This document shows positions 26,002-35,108 of a stretch of DNA of 44,015 nt, piece after piece. Below the pieces are notes generated by a model. It had not been told where the DNA came from and did no database searches. It was given only the letters and a program-made list of their open reading frames with translations. Each line of letters opens with the position of its first letter. Within the stretch, counting starts at the first letter, position 1. The DNA is from Rhodospirillales bacterium (GTDB lineage Bacteria > Pseudomonadota > Alphaproteobacteria > ATCC43930 > CGMCC-115725): contig CANJCB010000010.1 in NCBI GenBank assembly GCA_947473305.1, positions 89,967 to 133,981 on the forward strand, written 5' to 3'. Both the position numbers and the translations under genes were made by a program.

Positions 26002-26796
26002 TCAGCCGCAGGCGGCGATAGCCCGTTTCGCCATCACCCCGATGAGATGGGCACGGTAATCGGCCCCGGCGTGGATGTCCGCGTTGAGCCCGTCTGCCGA
26101 AACCTCGATGCCTTTGATCGCATCGGGCGTGAAGGATTTTTCGAGCGCCGCTTCCATCTCGTTCTGCCGGAAGACGCAAGCCCCGGCGCCCGTCACCGCC
26201 ACCCTCACGCCACCGGAGGTCTTGGCCACGAACACACCGACGATGGCGTAGCGCGACGCCGGGTTGCGGAATTTCATGTAAGCGGCTTTCTCAGGAGCCG
26301 GAAAGCTGACCGCCGTCACCACCTCGCCGGGCTCCAGCGCCGTCTCGAACATGCCGGTGAAAAAATCCTCGCCCGCGATGCGACGCTTGTTCGTGATCAC
26401 CGTCGCCCCCAGAGCAACCACCGCAGAGGGGTAATCGGCGGCCGGATCGTTATTGCAGATCGACCCGCCGATGGTGCCGCGGTTGCGAACCTGGGGGTCG
26501 CCGATATTGCCCGCAAGGTCGGCAAGCGCGGGGATCGCGCTCTTGACCACATCGGAGGTCGCGACCTCGCCATGCCTGGTCATGGCGCCGATGACGACCG
26601 AGTTACCTTCCCGCTTGATCCCTTTGAGCTCGGCGATCTTGGCGAGATCGACGATATCGGAGGGCTGCGCAAGCCGCTGCTTCAGCGTCGGGATGAGGGT
26701 CATCCCCCCGGCCATCAGTTTGCCGTCCTCAGCGCTGCCGATTGCCGAAAGCGCATCGGCGAGGGATGAAGGCTCGTGATACTCGAAATTATACAT
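26002..26796 (-). CDS. coxM: FAD subunit of aerobic Mo hydroxylase (CoxM-like)
   Basis: The 264-residue medium subunit shows both FAD motifs: KLMAGGMTLIPTLKQRL near residue 26 and RNRGTIGGSICNNDPAADYP near 105. A CODH flavoprotein C-terminal domain follows. It moves electrons from the CoxS iron-sulfur clusters to quinone or another acceptor. It is 24 bases downstream of coxL. Confidence 0.93.
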   Translation of the reverse strand: MYNFEYHEPSSLADALSAIGSAEDGKLMAGGMTLIPTLKQRLAQPSDIVDLAKIAELKGIKREGNSVVIGAMTRHGEVATSDVVKSAIPALADLAGNIGDPQVRNRGTIGGSICNNDPAADYPSAVVALGATVITNKRRIAGEDFFTGMFETALEPGEVVTAVSFPAPEKAAYMKFRNPASRYAIVGVFVAKTSGGVRVAVTGAGACVFRQNEMEAALEKSFTPDAIKGIEVSADGLNADIHAGADYRAHLIGVMAKRAIAACG

Positions 26797-26820
26797 GGCG
26801 TTTGCCTTTCCTGTCCGAGC

Positions 26821-29190
26821 CTATTCGGCGGCTTGACGCATGGGGTTGATCGCCTGCCAGACGCGCTGCGGCGTGGCCGGCATGAGGAGATCCTTGATGC
26901 CGAGCGCATGGGTGATGGCATTCATCACCGCCGCCGGCGCACCGATGGCCCCCGCTTCGCCGCAGCCCTTCACCCCGAGGGGGTTATGGGTGCAAAGCGT
27001 CACGTTGGTCGCGACCTGGAAATTCGGCAGGTCGTCGGCCCGGGGCATGTCGTAGTCCATGTAGGAGCCCGTCAAAAGCTGACCGCTCTCCCGGTCATAG
27101 ATGCAGCCCTCATGGAGCGCCTGACCGATGCCCTGCGCCAGCCCGCCGTGCACTTGGCCCTCAACGATCATCGGATTGACGATCCGGCCGAAGTCGTCGG
27201 CCGCCGTAAAGTTCACCAGCTTGACCACGCCCGTTTCCGGGTCGATCTCCACCTCGGCGATGTGGCAGCCCGAGGGGAAGGTGAAGTTCTTGGGATCGTA
27301 GAAGGAGGTTTCGTCAAGCCCCGGCTCCAACTCCTCGATGGGGTAGTTGTGCGGGACATAGGCGGTCATGGCGATCTCGCCGAAAGTCTTGGCCTTGTCG
27401 GTTCCCGCGACGGTGTATTTGCCGTCCTTGAACTCGATATCGGCTTCCGAGGCTTCGAGGAGGTGAGCCGCGATCTTCTTGCCCTTGGCAATCACCTTGT
27501 CGAGCGACATCACCAGGGCCGAACCGCCAACCGCCAGCGACCGGGAACCATAGGTGCCGAGGCCGAAGGGGATCTTGTCGGTGTCGCCATGGACGATATC
27601 GACCTGATCGACGGTGAGCCCCAGCTTGTCCGCGACGATCTGGGCAAAGGTCGTCTCATGCCCCTGGCCGTGCTGATGGGAGCCGGTGAAGACCGAGACG
27701 CTGCCGGTGGGATGGACGCGGACCTGCGCCGTCTCGTAAAGCGCCGCGCGCGCGCCGAGAGACCCCACAACGGCGGAAGGGGCGATGCCACAGGCCTCGA
27801 TATAGGTGGCCATGCCGATGCCGCGTATCTTGCCGCGCTTGGCGGCCTCGTCACGCCGCCCCGGGAAGCCCAAGTAATCGGAGGCTTTCAGCGCCATGTC
27901 GAGGGTCTCGAAATAATCGCCGCTGTCGTATTGGAGGGCTACCGGCGTCTGATAGGGATAGGCGTCCCGGGGCACGAAATTCCGGCGGCGAAGCTCAGCC
28001 GGGTCGATGCCCATCTCCCGTGCCGCCGTTTCGACGATGCGCTCGACGACGTAAGTCGCCTCGGGCCGTCCCGCCCCGCGATAGGCATCGACGGGAACTG
28101 TATTGGTGAAGATCGCCTTCACCTCCGCATAGATCGCCGGCGTCGTATAGGTGCCGGCAAGCAGCGTCGCGTAGAGATAAGTCGGCACGCAGCTTGAGAA
28201 GGTCGAGAGATAGGCGCCCATGTTGGCGAGCGTCTGCACGTGCAAGCCCAGGAACTTGCCGTCCTTGTCCATGGCAAGTTCGGCATGGGTTACGTGATCG
28301 CGGCCGTGAGCGTCGGTGATGAAGGCCTCCGACCGGTCGGAGGTCCATTTGACCGGCTTCTGGATCTTGGCGGCCGCCCAGGTGACGATGGCTTCTTCTG
28401 CATAGTGGAAAATCTTGGAACCGAAACCGCCGCCCACGTCTGGCGCCACGACCCGCAGCTTGTGCTCCGGCAGATGAAGCACGAAAGCGCCCATCAGGAG
28501 CCGGATCACATGGGGGTTCTGACTGGTCGTATAAAGCGTGTGGAGCCCGGTCGCCCGGTCGTATTCGCCAATGGCGGAGCGGGGCTCCATCGCGTTGGGC
28601 ACGAGCCGATTGTTCACGAGGTCGATCTTGGTGACGTGATGCGCCTTGGCGAAGGCGGCTTCCGTCGCGGCCTTGTCGCCCAGGTGCCAGTCGTAGCAGA
28701 GGTTGTTCGGAGCGGCGTCGAAGAGCTGGGGCTTGCCGGCCTTCGTCGCGTCTTCGACCGCGACCACCGCGGGAAGTTCCTTGTAATCGACCTTTATGAG
28801 TTCGGCCGCGTCCTTGGCCTGCTCGCGGGTCGCGGCGATGATGACGGCGACGGAATCGCCCACATGCCGCACGCGCCCGACCGCGAGCGGCGGATGCGGC
28901 GGCTCGTTCATCGGCGAGCCGTCCTTGGAATGGATGAGCCAGCCGCAGGGCAGGCCCCCGACTCCGTCCGCTTCCATGTCCTTGCCGCTGAAGATCGCCT
29001 CGACGCCCGGGCCGGCCTGAGCTTTCGAAATGTCGATGCCGTTCAGCTCGGCATGGGCATGGGGACTGCGGAGGATATAAGCGTAGAGCTGTCCCGGACG
29101 ATTCATGTCGTCCGTATAGGTGCCTTGGCCGGTCAGGAAGCGGAAATCCTCCTTGCGCCGAACCGGCTCGCCGATGCCCTGGGCGCTCAT
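26821..29190 (-). CDS. coxL: Mo-binding large subunit, form II CoxL-like
   Basis: The 789-residue subunit of the xanthine oxidase family holds the molybdopterin cytosine dinucleotide. Residues about 369-375 read AYRGAGR, the form II loop, rather than AYRCSFR, the form I loop of proven CO dehydrogenases with the copper-binding cysteine. Other motifs are [26 protein letters not shown] and a C-terminal [15 protein letters not shown] with the catalytic-base glutamate region. It is probably a Mo hydroxylase of unknown substrate; CO oxidation is uncertain for form II. ATG overlaps the coxS stop. Confidence 0.94.
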   Translation of the reverse strand: MSAQGIGEPVRRKEDFRFLTGQGTYTDDMNRPGQLYAYILRSPHAHAELNGIDISKAQAGPGVEAIFSGKDMEADGVGGLPCGWLIHSKDGSPMNEPPHPPLAVGRVRHVGDSVAVIIAATREQAKDAAELIKVDYKELPAVVAVEDATKAGKPQLFDAAPNNLCYDWHLGDKAATEAAFAKAHHVTKIDLVNNRLVPNAMEPRSAIGEYDRATGLHTLYTTSQNPHVIRLLMGAFVLHLPEHKLRVVAPDVGGGFGSKIFHYAEEAIVTWAAAKIQKPVKWTSDRSEAFITDAHGRDHVTHAELAMDKDGKFLGLHVQTLANMGAYLSTFSSCVPTYLYATLLAGTYTTPAIYAEVKAIFTNTVPVDAYRGAGRPEATYVVERIVETAAREMGIDPAELRRRNFVPRDAYPYQTPVALQYDSGDYFETLDMALKASDYLGFPGRRDEAAKRGKIRGIGMATYIEACGIAPSAVVGSLGARAALYETAQVRVHPTGSVSVFTGSHQHGQGHETTFAQIVADKLGLTVDQVDIVHGDTDKIPFGLGTYGSRSLAVGGSALVMSLDKVIAKGKKIAAHLLEASEADIEFKDGKYTVAGTDKAKTFGEIAMTAYVPHNYPIEELEPGLDETSFYDPKNFTFPSGCHIAEVEIDPETGVVKLVNFTAADDFGRIVNPMIVEGQVHGGLAQGIGQALHEGCIYDRESGQLLTGSYMDYDMPRADDLPNFQVATNVTLCTHNPLGVKGCGEAGAIGAPAAVMNAITHALGIKDLLMPATPQRVWQAINPMRQAAE

Positions 29191-29666
29191 GCTTTGGCGC
29201 TCCCCATGGCCGCGGCGCCCGCCTGGATCGCCTTGACGATATTATGATAGCCCGTGCAACGGCAGATATTGCCTTCGAGCCACTCCCGCACCTCGTGCTC
29301 GGAGAGGTCGGACTTGCGCTGGGCCAGATCGACCGCGCTCATCACCATGCCGGGCGTGCAAAAGCCGCATTGCAGCCCATGGTGTTCGCGGAAGGCAGCC
29401 TGCATCGGATGCAGTTCGCTGCCCTTGGCAAGGCCTTCGATGGTGGTGACCGTGCCGCCGGCGGCCTGGACCGCGAGGATCGTGCAGCTCTTGATCGACT
29501 TGCCGTCGAGATGCACGACGCAAGCGCCGCATTGGCTGGTGTCGCAACCGACGTGGGTCCCGGTCAGGCCAAGGTGCTCGCGCAGATATTGCACCAGTAG
29601 GGTGCGGGGCTCGACCGTCGCCGTGACCGCCTTGCCGTTTACCGTCATGCTAACGGGGCTTGTCAT
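29187..29666 (-). CDS. coxS: 2x[2Fe-2S] small subunit (CoxS-like)
   Basis: The 159-residue subunit carries the plant-type ferredoxin cluster ([15 protein letters not shown], then KSC) and the second helical cluster ([12 protein letters not shown] and CRCTGY). It transfers electrons from the Mo site to FAD in CoxM. GGGAG lies seven bases ahead of the ATG. The stop overlaps the coxL start, and it is the first subunit gene in the operon. Confidence 0.95.
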   Translation of the reverse strand: MTSPVSMTVNGKAVTATVEPRTLLVQYLREHLGLTGTHVGCDTSQCGACVVHLDGKSIKSCTILAVQAAGGTVTTIEGLAKGSELHPMQAAFREHHGLQCGFCTPGMVMSAVDLAQRKSDLSEHEVREWLEGNICRCTGYHNIVKAIQAGAAAMGSAKA

Positions 29667-29765
29667 CGTTTTCTCCCGGATTTGCCGGCAAAATGCCGGA
29701 GGCTCGTCCGGGGGGCGCCCCGAACCGCCCTGTCTTACGCTACGATAAGAGAACTTTCCTGCGCT

Positions 29766-29798
29766 TGCCCCGCCCGGTCAAGCCGAATGCGCGGGGCA
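29766..29798 (-). terminator. Hairpin after coxG
   Basis: The arms tgccccgc (29766-29773) and gcggggca (29791-29798) form an 8-bp GC stem just past the coxG stop. No U-tract follows, so it may attenuate rather than fully end transcription into coxS. Confidence 0.35.
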
Positions 29799-29803
29799 TC
29801 AGG

Positions 29804-30490
29804 TCAGCGGTTCATGTACCAGAGCACCGCCACGACGACGATCGCAAGACCGGCCACCCAAACCATCGGGGAAACTCCGGGACGCGGGGCCGGCGAGGAG
29901 GCCGGAGCTGGCGCGGCGGAGGGGATAGGCGCGGGAGGCACCTGGGGCGCCGGATCCGGCAGGGGCGTCACTTCCGCCGCCAGGGTCGCTTCCGGGACGG
30001 CCGGCGCCGGAGCCGGGGTCGGCTGCTCTGCGGCATCCGACGCGGTCTGGGCGTCCGTCACCAGCGTCTTGAACTTGACAAAGAAGTCGTCGGCCATCTT
30101 GCGAGAGGTGGCATCGATGAGGCGCGAGCCGATCTGCGCGAGCTTGCCGCCGATATGGGCGTCGACCTTATAGGAGAGCAGCGTGCCGCTGCCGTCCTCG
30201 ACGAGCTTCACGGTGGCGCCGCCCTTGGCGAAGCCTGCCGCTCCGCCGGAGCCCTCGCCGCTGATGCGGTAGCCGTTGGGCGGATCGACATCGGAAAAAG
30301 TGACCTTGCCGGCGAACTTCGCTTTGACGGGCCCGACCTTGGCGACGACTTTCGCCGCAAGCTCCGTCTCCGAAGTCTTCTGGATCTCCTCGCAGCCGGG
30401 GATGCATTGGCGCAAGATCTCGGGATCGTTGAGCGCGGCCCAGACGCGATCCCGTGAAGCCTCGATCCGATATTCGCCGCTCATGTCCAT
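29804..30490 (-). CDS. coxG: CoxG-like SRPBCC protein with C-terminal membrane anchor
   Basis: The 228-residue protein starts with an SRPBCC/START-like domain (about 1-150; MSGEYRIEASRDRVWAALND, then CIPGCEEI). A Pro/Ala-rich linker of about 50 residues follows, then one C-terminal membrane helix VAGLAIVVVAVLWYMNR. CoxG in CO oxidisers attaches the soluble dehydrogenase to the membrane and has been linked to quinone transfer. It is upstream of coxS on the same strand, separated by 137 bases, so it could share the transcript. AAGGA is nine bases ahead of the ATG. Confidence 0.9.
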   Translation of the reverse strand: MDMSGEYRIEASRDRVWAALNDPEILRQCIPGCEEIQKTSETELAAKVVAKVGPVKAKFAGKVTFSDVDPPNGYRISGEGSGGAAGFAKGGATVKLVEDGSGTLLSYKVDAHIGGKLAQIGSRLIDATSRKMADDFFVKFKTLVTDAQTASDAAEQPTPAPAPAVPEATLAAEVTPLPDPAPQVPPAPIPSAAPAPASSPAPRPGVSPMVWVAGLAIVVVAVLWYMNR

Positions 30491-30595
30491 TTGAAGAGGT
30501 CCTTCCGTTACGCGAAGCGCGCGGAGCCTATCTCGCGACCGTTATCATTCGCAAGCCCTTCCCAGGGATAGGTCGGTTGCGATAGTGGAAGGGGT

Positions 30596-31996
30596 ATGAA
30601 CTGGCGCAGCGGAACAGCAAGGGTACTTCCGGGGATCGGCGTCCTGCTTTGGGCCGGGACCGCACAGGCTGCGGAGCCATCTTCGGCGTCACATCTCAGT
30701 GCCTTCTGGGTCGTTCCCTTCGCCGGGCTTCTCCTCTCGCTGGCGCTCTGTCCGCTGCTGGCGCCCAAGGTCTGGCATCCTCACTACGGCAAGATCGTCT
30801 GGGGATGGGCGCTGCTTTTTATCCTGCCATACGGCTGGTTCTACGGCTTGGGGCGGATCGGCCACGAACTCTGGCACACGTTCCTTCTGGAATATCTGCC
30901 CTTCGTACTGCTCCTTGGCGGGCTTTTTACCGTGTCGGGCGGATTGCGGCTGACGGGACGCCTTCGGGCCGGGCCGGGCGTCAATACGGTCATTCTGCTG
31001 ATCGGGACGGTCGCTGCGAGTTTCATGGGAACCACCGGGGCCTCGCTGGTTCTGATCCGCCCCATGATCGCGATCAACCGGCTTCGGCGGCACAAGACCC
31101 ATGTCTTCGTCTTCTTCATCTTCCTGATCGCCAATGTCGGCGGCGCTTTGACCCCGCTCGGCGATCCCCCGCTTTTTCTCGGATATCTGGAAGGCGTGCC
31201 GTTTTTCTGGCCCTTCACCCATCTGGTTAGACCCACCATTTTCCTCGTGGCATGCCTGCTGGCGATCTTTTACACCATCGACGCCTGGCATTTCCGCAAG
31301 ACCGCTCATCCGGGCCACTTGGCTGAAGAGATCGAGAAGTTCGGTCTCCTAGGGAAGCTCAATCTCCTCTGGCTCGCCGCGATCATCGGCGTCGTGCTGC
31401 TGCGGGGAAGCTGGCGGCCCGAGGCGGAATTCGCGATTTTCGGCGTTCCGATCGGCCCTGTCGAATTGGCGGCGGATCTCGCCATGCTGGTCGTCGCCGT
31501 CCTCTCTTTTCGTCTCACCCCCCGCGAGGTGCATCGGGCGAATGAATTCGCCTGGGCGCCGATGGCGGAGGTGGCGATCATCTTTGGAGCGATCTTCGTC
31601 ACGATCATCCCGGCCCTGGCGATCATGCGGGAGGGCGGCGGGGACTTGGGCCATTGGCTCTTTGTCAAGGGCGCACCGGACAACCGCGCCTTCTATTGGG
31701 CGACGGGCCTGCTGTCCTCCGTGCTCGACAATGCGCCGACCTATCTGGTCTTTTTCAACCTGGCGGGAGGCGATCCGGCGATCCTGACCGGTCCCCTCGC
31801 CAAGACCTTGGCGGCGATTTCCGGCAGCGCCGTCTATTTCGGAGCTCTCACCTATATCGGCAACGCGCCTAATTTCATGGTCCGCTCGCTGGCGGAAAGC
31901 CATGGAATTTCCATGCCGGGCTTTTTCGGCTATGTCGCCTGGGCCGGGCTTATCCTGCTGCCGCTGCTTTTCGTGACATCGCTGATTTTCTTCTGA
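30596..31996 (+). CDS. CitMHS/NhaD-like ion transporter
   Basis: The 466-residue membrane protein begins with a hydrophobic segment ending GTAQAAEP, which could be a signal peptide, followed by about eleven transmembrane helices. Conserved loops include NVGGALTPLGDPPLFLG, VLDNAPTYLVFFN and YIGNAPNFMVRSLA. These are the re-entrant motifs of the sodium:proton antiporter/citrate transporter (ArsB/NhaD) superfamily. It may exchange Na+ for H+ or move an organic acid; sequence alone does not decide. GGAAGGGGT precedes the ATG. It is divergent from coxG. Confidence 0.85.
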   Translation: MNWRSGTARVLPGIGVLLWAGTAQAAEPSSASHLSAFWVVPFAGLLLSLALCPLLAPKVWHPHYGKIVWGWALLFILPYGWFYGLGRIGHELWHTFLLEYLPFVLLLGGLFTVSGGLRLTGRLRAGPGVNTVILLIGTVAASFMGTTGASLVLIRPMIAINRLRRHKTHVFVFFIFLIANVGGALTPLGDPPLFLGYLEGVPFFWPFTHLVRPTIFLVACLLAIFYTIDAWHFRKTAHPGHLAEEIEKFGLLGKLNLLWLAAIIGVVLLRGSWRPEAEFAIFGVPIGPVELAADLAMLVVAVLSFRLTPREVHRANEFAWAPMAEVAIIFGAIFVTIIPALAIMREGGGDLGHWLFVKGAPDNRAFYWATGLLSSVLDNAPTYLVFFNLAGGDPAILTGPLAKTLAAISGSAVYFGALTYIGNAPNFMVRSLAESHGISMPGFFGYVAWAGLILLPLLFVTSLIFF

Positions 31997-32000
31997 GGCC

Positions 32001-32468
32001 TTACCAGCGGTCGTCCTTTGCGGTCCCCTGGAAGAATTCGCCGAGCCGGCGCCGCGTGCTCTCCGTCGTTTTCCCCGGCAAGGCCTGGAGGGTGAACCAG
32101 CCGGTTTCCGCGATCTCGGGGCTGTCGAAGGGACCCTCGTCGAACTCGGTAACGGCATAGACCATGACATAATTGTCGAGGCCCAGGTAACGGCCGATAT
32201 GGGCGCTCACCAGCGAGGGGGCTCCTCGCACCACGAGGCCCGTTTCCTCCCATAATTCGCGAATTGCCGCCGTGGCAGGCGCTTCCCCGGGATCGACGCC
32301 TCCACCCGGAAGATGCCATCCGGGTCGATAAGTATGGCGGATGAGCAGAACCTCCTCGCCGTTCCGCACCGCGATCGTCCGAACGCCGACAAAACACCGC
32401 CGGGTCGCCTGATGAAAAAGCAGGCGCAGTCCCGCTTTCAGAAAGCGCGGGCTTGCCAGAAACCTCAC
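32001..32468 (-). CDS. Nudix hydrolase
   Basis: The 155-residue protein has the Nudix box GGVDPGEAPATAAIRELWEE followed by TGL, with the metal-binding REXXEE core. It starts at GTG 32468, overlapping the stop of the PLP lyase gene (GTGA), so translation is coupled. The N-terminus has a short amphipathic segment FLASPRFLKAGLRLLFH. Nudix enzymes cleave nucleoside diphosphate derivatives; the substrate is unknown. Confidence 0.9.
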   Translation of the reverse strand: MRFLASPRFLKAGLRLLFHQATRRCFVGVRTIAVRNGEEVLLIRHTYRPGWHLPGGGVDPGEAPATAAIRELWEETGLVVRGAPSLVSAHIGRYLGLDNYVMVYAVTEFDEGPFDSPEIAETGWFTLQALPGKTTESTRRRLGEFFQGTAKDDRW

Positions 32469-33628
32469 GGGGCCTCGAGCGCCTGTTCCAGGTCGGCAAT
32501 CAGGTCGGAGGGCTCCTCGATACCGACGGAAAGCCGCAGCAGATCGGCGGGAGCGGGGGTTCCGGCCCCCTCGACCGACGCGCGATGCTCGATCAGGCTC
32601 TCGACGCCGCCGAGCGAGGTCGCGCGCTTCCAGAGATCCACCTTCGCGGCGGCGGAGATTGCTGCGGCTTCTCCGCCCGCGATGCAAAGGCTCAGCATCC
32701 CGCCGAAGCCGCCTGTCATCTGACGCGCCGCCACCGCATGGCCCGGGTGGGTGGCAAGGCCCGGATAAAGCACCGCCCGGATCTTGGGATGTCCCTGGAA
32801 ATGTTCCGCGATGGCCTGGGCCGACCGGCAGGCGCGGTCGACCCGGAGATAGAGCGTGCGCATCCCCCGCAACAGGAGATAGCTCTCGAAAGAGCCGAGA
32901 ATCCCCCCCACGCCTGAGCGGTTCGCGACGATCCTTTCCCAGAAATCGTCCCGCCGCGCCGTCGTCAGGGTGCCGGCGACGACGTCGCTGTGGCCGTTGA
33001 GGTATTTGGTCGCCGCATGCATCACCACATCGACGCCGAATTCGATGGGACGGGTGAGGACCGGGCTGGCGCAGGTGCTGTCCACCGCGAGCCTCGCGCC
33101 GGCCTTATGCGCGATCTCGGCTATGGCGGCGAGATCCGATACTATCCAGGTCGGATTGGCCGGAGTCTCGAGCCAGACGAGCTTGGTCTCGCCGGCTCTT
33201 ACCGCGGCGCGAACCGCGTCGGTGTCGCTGGTATCCACCAGTTCCACCTGCAGCCCCCAGTCGGTCGCAAAGGTCGTGAGCCAGCGGCGAAGCGCCCAAT
33301 ACATCACCTTGGGCGCCACCACATGGTCCCCCGGCCGGAGCGCCAGGAAGACGGCGCTGGCGGCGGCCATTCCAGAGGCCAGAAGGATGCTGTGGACACC
33401 CCCCTCCAATTCGGTCAGCAGCGCCTCTGCCTGATCGAAGCTGGGATTGTCGGCGCGAGCATAGACGCGACCCGAGCGGTATTGATTGTCGGGATCCCGG
33501 ATATAGGTCGTCGAGAGATGGATCGGCGAGACCACCGCCTTGGTCTGCTCGTCGATCCAGCCCAACGCCTGCGCCGCGCTGGTCGAGGGATGGAGCCGCC
33601 GGTTTCCGTGCTTGGGGGTCTCGCCCAT
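32465..33628 (-). CDS. PLP-dependent trans-sulfuration enzyme (cystathionine lyase/synthase family)
   Basis: The 387-residue protein belongs to the Cys/Met metabolism PLP family. Visible are STTYIRDPDNQY, YARADNPSFDQAE, the ASGMAAASAVFLAL cofactor loop, LVWLETPANPTW, and the PLP lysine in VVMHAATKYLNGHSD. It probably acts as cystathionine beta- or gamma-lyase, or an O-acetyl/succinylhomoserine enzyme. The start MGETPKHG at 33628 has AAGGA seven bases upstream. Which of the related reactions it performs is uncertain. Confidence 0.88.
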   Translation of the reverse strand: MGETPKHGNRRLHPSTSAAQALGWIDEQTKAVVSPIHLSTTYIRDPDNQYRSGRVYARADNPSFDQAEALLTELEGGVHSILLASGMAAASAVFLALRPGDHVVAPKVMYWALRRWLTTFATDWGLQVELVDTSDTDAVRAAVRAGETKLVWLETPANPTWIVSDLAAIAEIAHKAGARLAVDSTCASPVLTRPIEFGVDVVMHAATKYLNGHSDVVAGTLTTARRDDFWERIVANRSGVGGILGSFESYLLLRGMRTLYLRVDRACRSAQAIAEHFQGHPKIRAVLYPGLATHPGHAVAARQMTGGFGGMLSLCIAGGEAAAISAAAKVDLWKRATSLGGVESLIEHRASVEGAGTPAPADLLRLSVGIEEPSDLIADLEQALEAP

Positions 33629-33743
33629 GGAAATATCCTTTTCTGTCCGGCCGTTCTCTAGCAAATGGGGAAGGCGAGGGGAAGTTGCCCGACTTCCCCG
33701 ACAAGGCTAGAACTAGAGCATCCGATCCAGGAGATTAGCCCCG

Positions 33744-34208
33744 ATGAAGGTCTTCCGTCTTGCCGCCGCCCTGTTCTTCGCCTTGTTTATGGCGACCGGG
33801 CCTGCCGCAGCCCAGCTTCAGACTTTCGAGAAATCGTCGCTCACCATCGACACGGCCTCGGGTTCCCATCGATTCACCATCGAATTGGCGGCTTCGGGCG
33901 CGCAAATGGCGCAAGGATTGATGTTCCGGAAAAGCATGGCCGCCGATGCCGGCATGCTCTTCGACTATGGCGCGCCTCGGCAGATCTCGATGTGGATGAA
34001 GAATACCTATATCCCCTTGGACATGCTGTTCGTCGGCATGGATGGCAAGATTGTCGCCATCCACGAGCGCGCGGTTCCGGAGTCGCTCGATACGATCTCG
34101 CCCGACATGCCCGCGCGTGCGGTTATCGAAGTGAATGGGGGGACCGCGTCCCGTCTCGGCATCAAGCCGGGGGACGTGGTTCATTATTCCGCATTCGGCA
34201 CGAGCTGA
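33744..34208 (+). CDS. DUF192 secreted protein
   Basis: The 154-residue protein has a cleavable signal peptide ending ATGPAAAQ, then a DUF192 domain with MAQGLMFRKSMAADAGMLFDY and ISMWMKNTYIPLDMLFV. The function of DUF192 is unknown. A consensus AGGAGA lies ahead of the ATG. It is followed by tRNA-Pro. Confidence 0.9.
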   Translation: MKVFRLAAALFFALFMATGPAAAQLQTFEKSSLTIDTASGSHRFTIELAASGAQMAQGLMFRKSMAADAGMLFDYGAPRQISMWMKNTYIPLDMLFVGMDGKIVAIHERAVPESLDTISPDMPARAVIEVNGGTASRLGIKPGDVVHYSAFGTS

Positions 34209-34278
34209 CGCCAGGGTTTCGTCGTGAAAGGTTGCGGCCTTCCTCCCGGCTTGTTACATCCATCCGGTGGCGGCGCAA

Positions 34279-34355
34279 CGGGGCGTAGCTCAGCCTGGTA
34301 GAGTGCCTGCTTTGGGAGCAGGATGCCGGAGGTTCGAATCCTCTCGCCCCGACCA
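34279..34355 (+). tRNA. tRNA-Pro (UGG)
   Basis: The 77-base gene folds as a cloverleaf with acceptor arms cggggcg/cgccccg, D-loop agctcagcctggta, anticodon stem cctgc/gcagg, loop tttggga (anticodon TGG), and T-arm ggttcgaatcc. CCA is encoded. Confidence 0.97.
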
Positions 34356-34392
34356 ACCGTCACCTTGGGACGCTTCTGGAGGCGTATGAGAC

Positions 34393-34692
34393 ATGGCCCG
34401 CGCACGCATCATCCGCCCGGCAAAGACCGCCATGCAGGCTGGCCGCGCAAAGACCCATAAATGGGTTCTGGAATACGAGCCCGCCACGCCGCGCAGCCCC
34501 GACCCTCTGATGGGCTGGAGCAGCGCTGGGGATACACTCAACCAGATCCACGTGAAATTTGACACTCTGGAAGAGGCGCAGGCCTTCGCCCAGAAGCTGG
34601 AACTCGACTACAGCGTCGTCGAACCCCATGAGCGCAGCTTCAAGCCGAAGAGCTACGCCGACAATTTCCGTTTCGACCGCATCCGTTCATAG
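34393..34692 (+). CDS. NADH dehydrogenase accessory subunit, NDUFS4-type
   Basis: The 99-residue protein matches the ETC complex I subunit conserved region, the bacterial relative of mitochondrial NDUFS4. Landmarks are the motifs RIIRPAKTAMQAGRAKT, WVLEYEP, DPLMGWSSAGDTLNQ and the end YADNFRFDRIRS. It stabilises the N-module of complex I in alphaproteobacteria and mitochondria. It lies between two tRNA genes and away from the nuo operon. Confidence 0.93.
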   Translation: MARARIIRPAKTAMQAGRAKTHKWVLEYEPATPRSPDPLMGWSSAGDTLNQIHVKFDTLEEAQAFAQKLELDYSVVEPHERSFKPKSYADNFRFDRIRS

Positions 34693-34707
34693 AGGTGCGG
34701 GGCATAA

Positions 34708-34784
34708 GTGCCCTTAGCTCAGTTGGATAGAGCAGCCGCCTTCTAAGCGGCAGGTCACTGGTTCGAATCCAGTAGGGCACGCCA
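34708..34784 (+). tRNA. tRNA-Arg (UCU)
   Basis: The 77-base cloverleaf has acceptor arms gtgccct/agggcac, D-loop agctcagttggata, anticodon stem gccgc/gcggc, loop cttctaa (anticodon TCT), T-arm ctggttcgaatccag and an encoded CCA. Confidence 0.97.
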
Positions 34785-34821
34785 AATTCGCCCGACTACA
34801 CGGGGCTTTGGTAACCAGGCC

Positions 34822-34914
34822 AAAGAAAAAGCCCCGCCGGTGAGGGCGGGGCTAAGGAGGGTTGGCCCCCGTCGGACGGGGAGCCAGGCAGTGACGTAGG
34901 GCGCACGTCACCGC
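34822..34914 (-). ncRNA. Candidate small RNA with anti-Shine-Dalgarno patch
   Basis: Read on the minus strand from about 34914, three stem-loops occur in a row. They are gtgacgt/acgtcac (34891-34911), a bulged ggc-ccccg/cgggg-gcc stem (34864-34885), and the terminator agccccgcc/ggcggggct (34830-34853) followed by TTTTTCTTT. The single-stranded spacer before the terminator reads AACCCTCCTT, which is complementary to Shine-Dalgarno sequences. No open frame is seen in it. A -10-like TTATAT (34919-34924) and a perfect FNR/FixK box precede the predicted start. This is an inference from structure and promoter; no family is recognised. Confidence 0.6.
34830..34853 (-). terminator. Intrinsic terminator, minus direction
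   Basis: A 9-bp GC stem (agccccgcc, ggcggggct) with a six-base loop is followed on the minus strand by TTTTTCTTT. On the plus strand an alternative stem (ggggctttgg at 34802 with ccaaag and agcccc at 34820-34836) excludes it, and no U-tract follows. It therefore serves a minus-strand transcript. Confidence 0.75.
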
Positions 34915-34948
34915 AGGAATATAAGATCACAGCGGATCGCGGGCGGCA

Positions 34949-34962
34949 TTGATCCAGATCAA
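34949..34962. promoter_or_regulatory. Perfect FNR/FixK-type box
   Basis: The sequence ttgatccagatcaa matches TTGAT-N4-ATCAA without mismatch. Its centre is 41.5 bases upstream of a G at 34914 on the minus strand, the class II activation distance. A -10-like element is at 34919-34926. No -10 element is found at the matching distance on the plus strand. Confidence 0.75.
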
Positions 34963-35108
34963 TAATAAGCCCCGATCAACTGGCCCTCGTTCCCCGCGAA
35001 TCGGGATCGCGCGCCCGCTCCATGATAATTCGCCGCAAACCGCCCCTTCATCATATAATGAATTCCAATCACTGCGGTTCGGGCCGCCCCTTTCGGCAGA
35101 GAGTTCCC

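Noticed and set aside
31061-31075. FNR-like sequence tgatcgcgatcaa inside the CitMHS-like transporter gene
   Set aside because: It lacks the leading TT match, is inside coding sequence and has no promoter context.
34279-34784. Possible tRNA-targeted integrated element
   Set aside because: Both tRNA genes are intact with encoded CCA, no integrase is nearby, and no duplicated tRNA 3' end was seen in the window.
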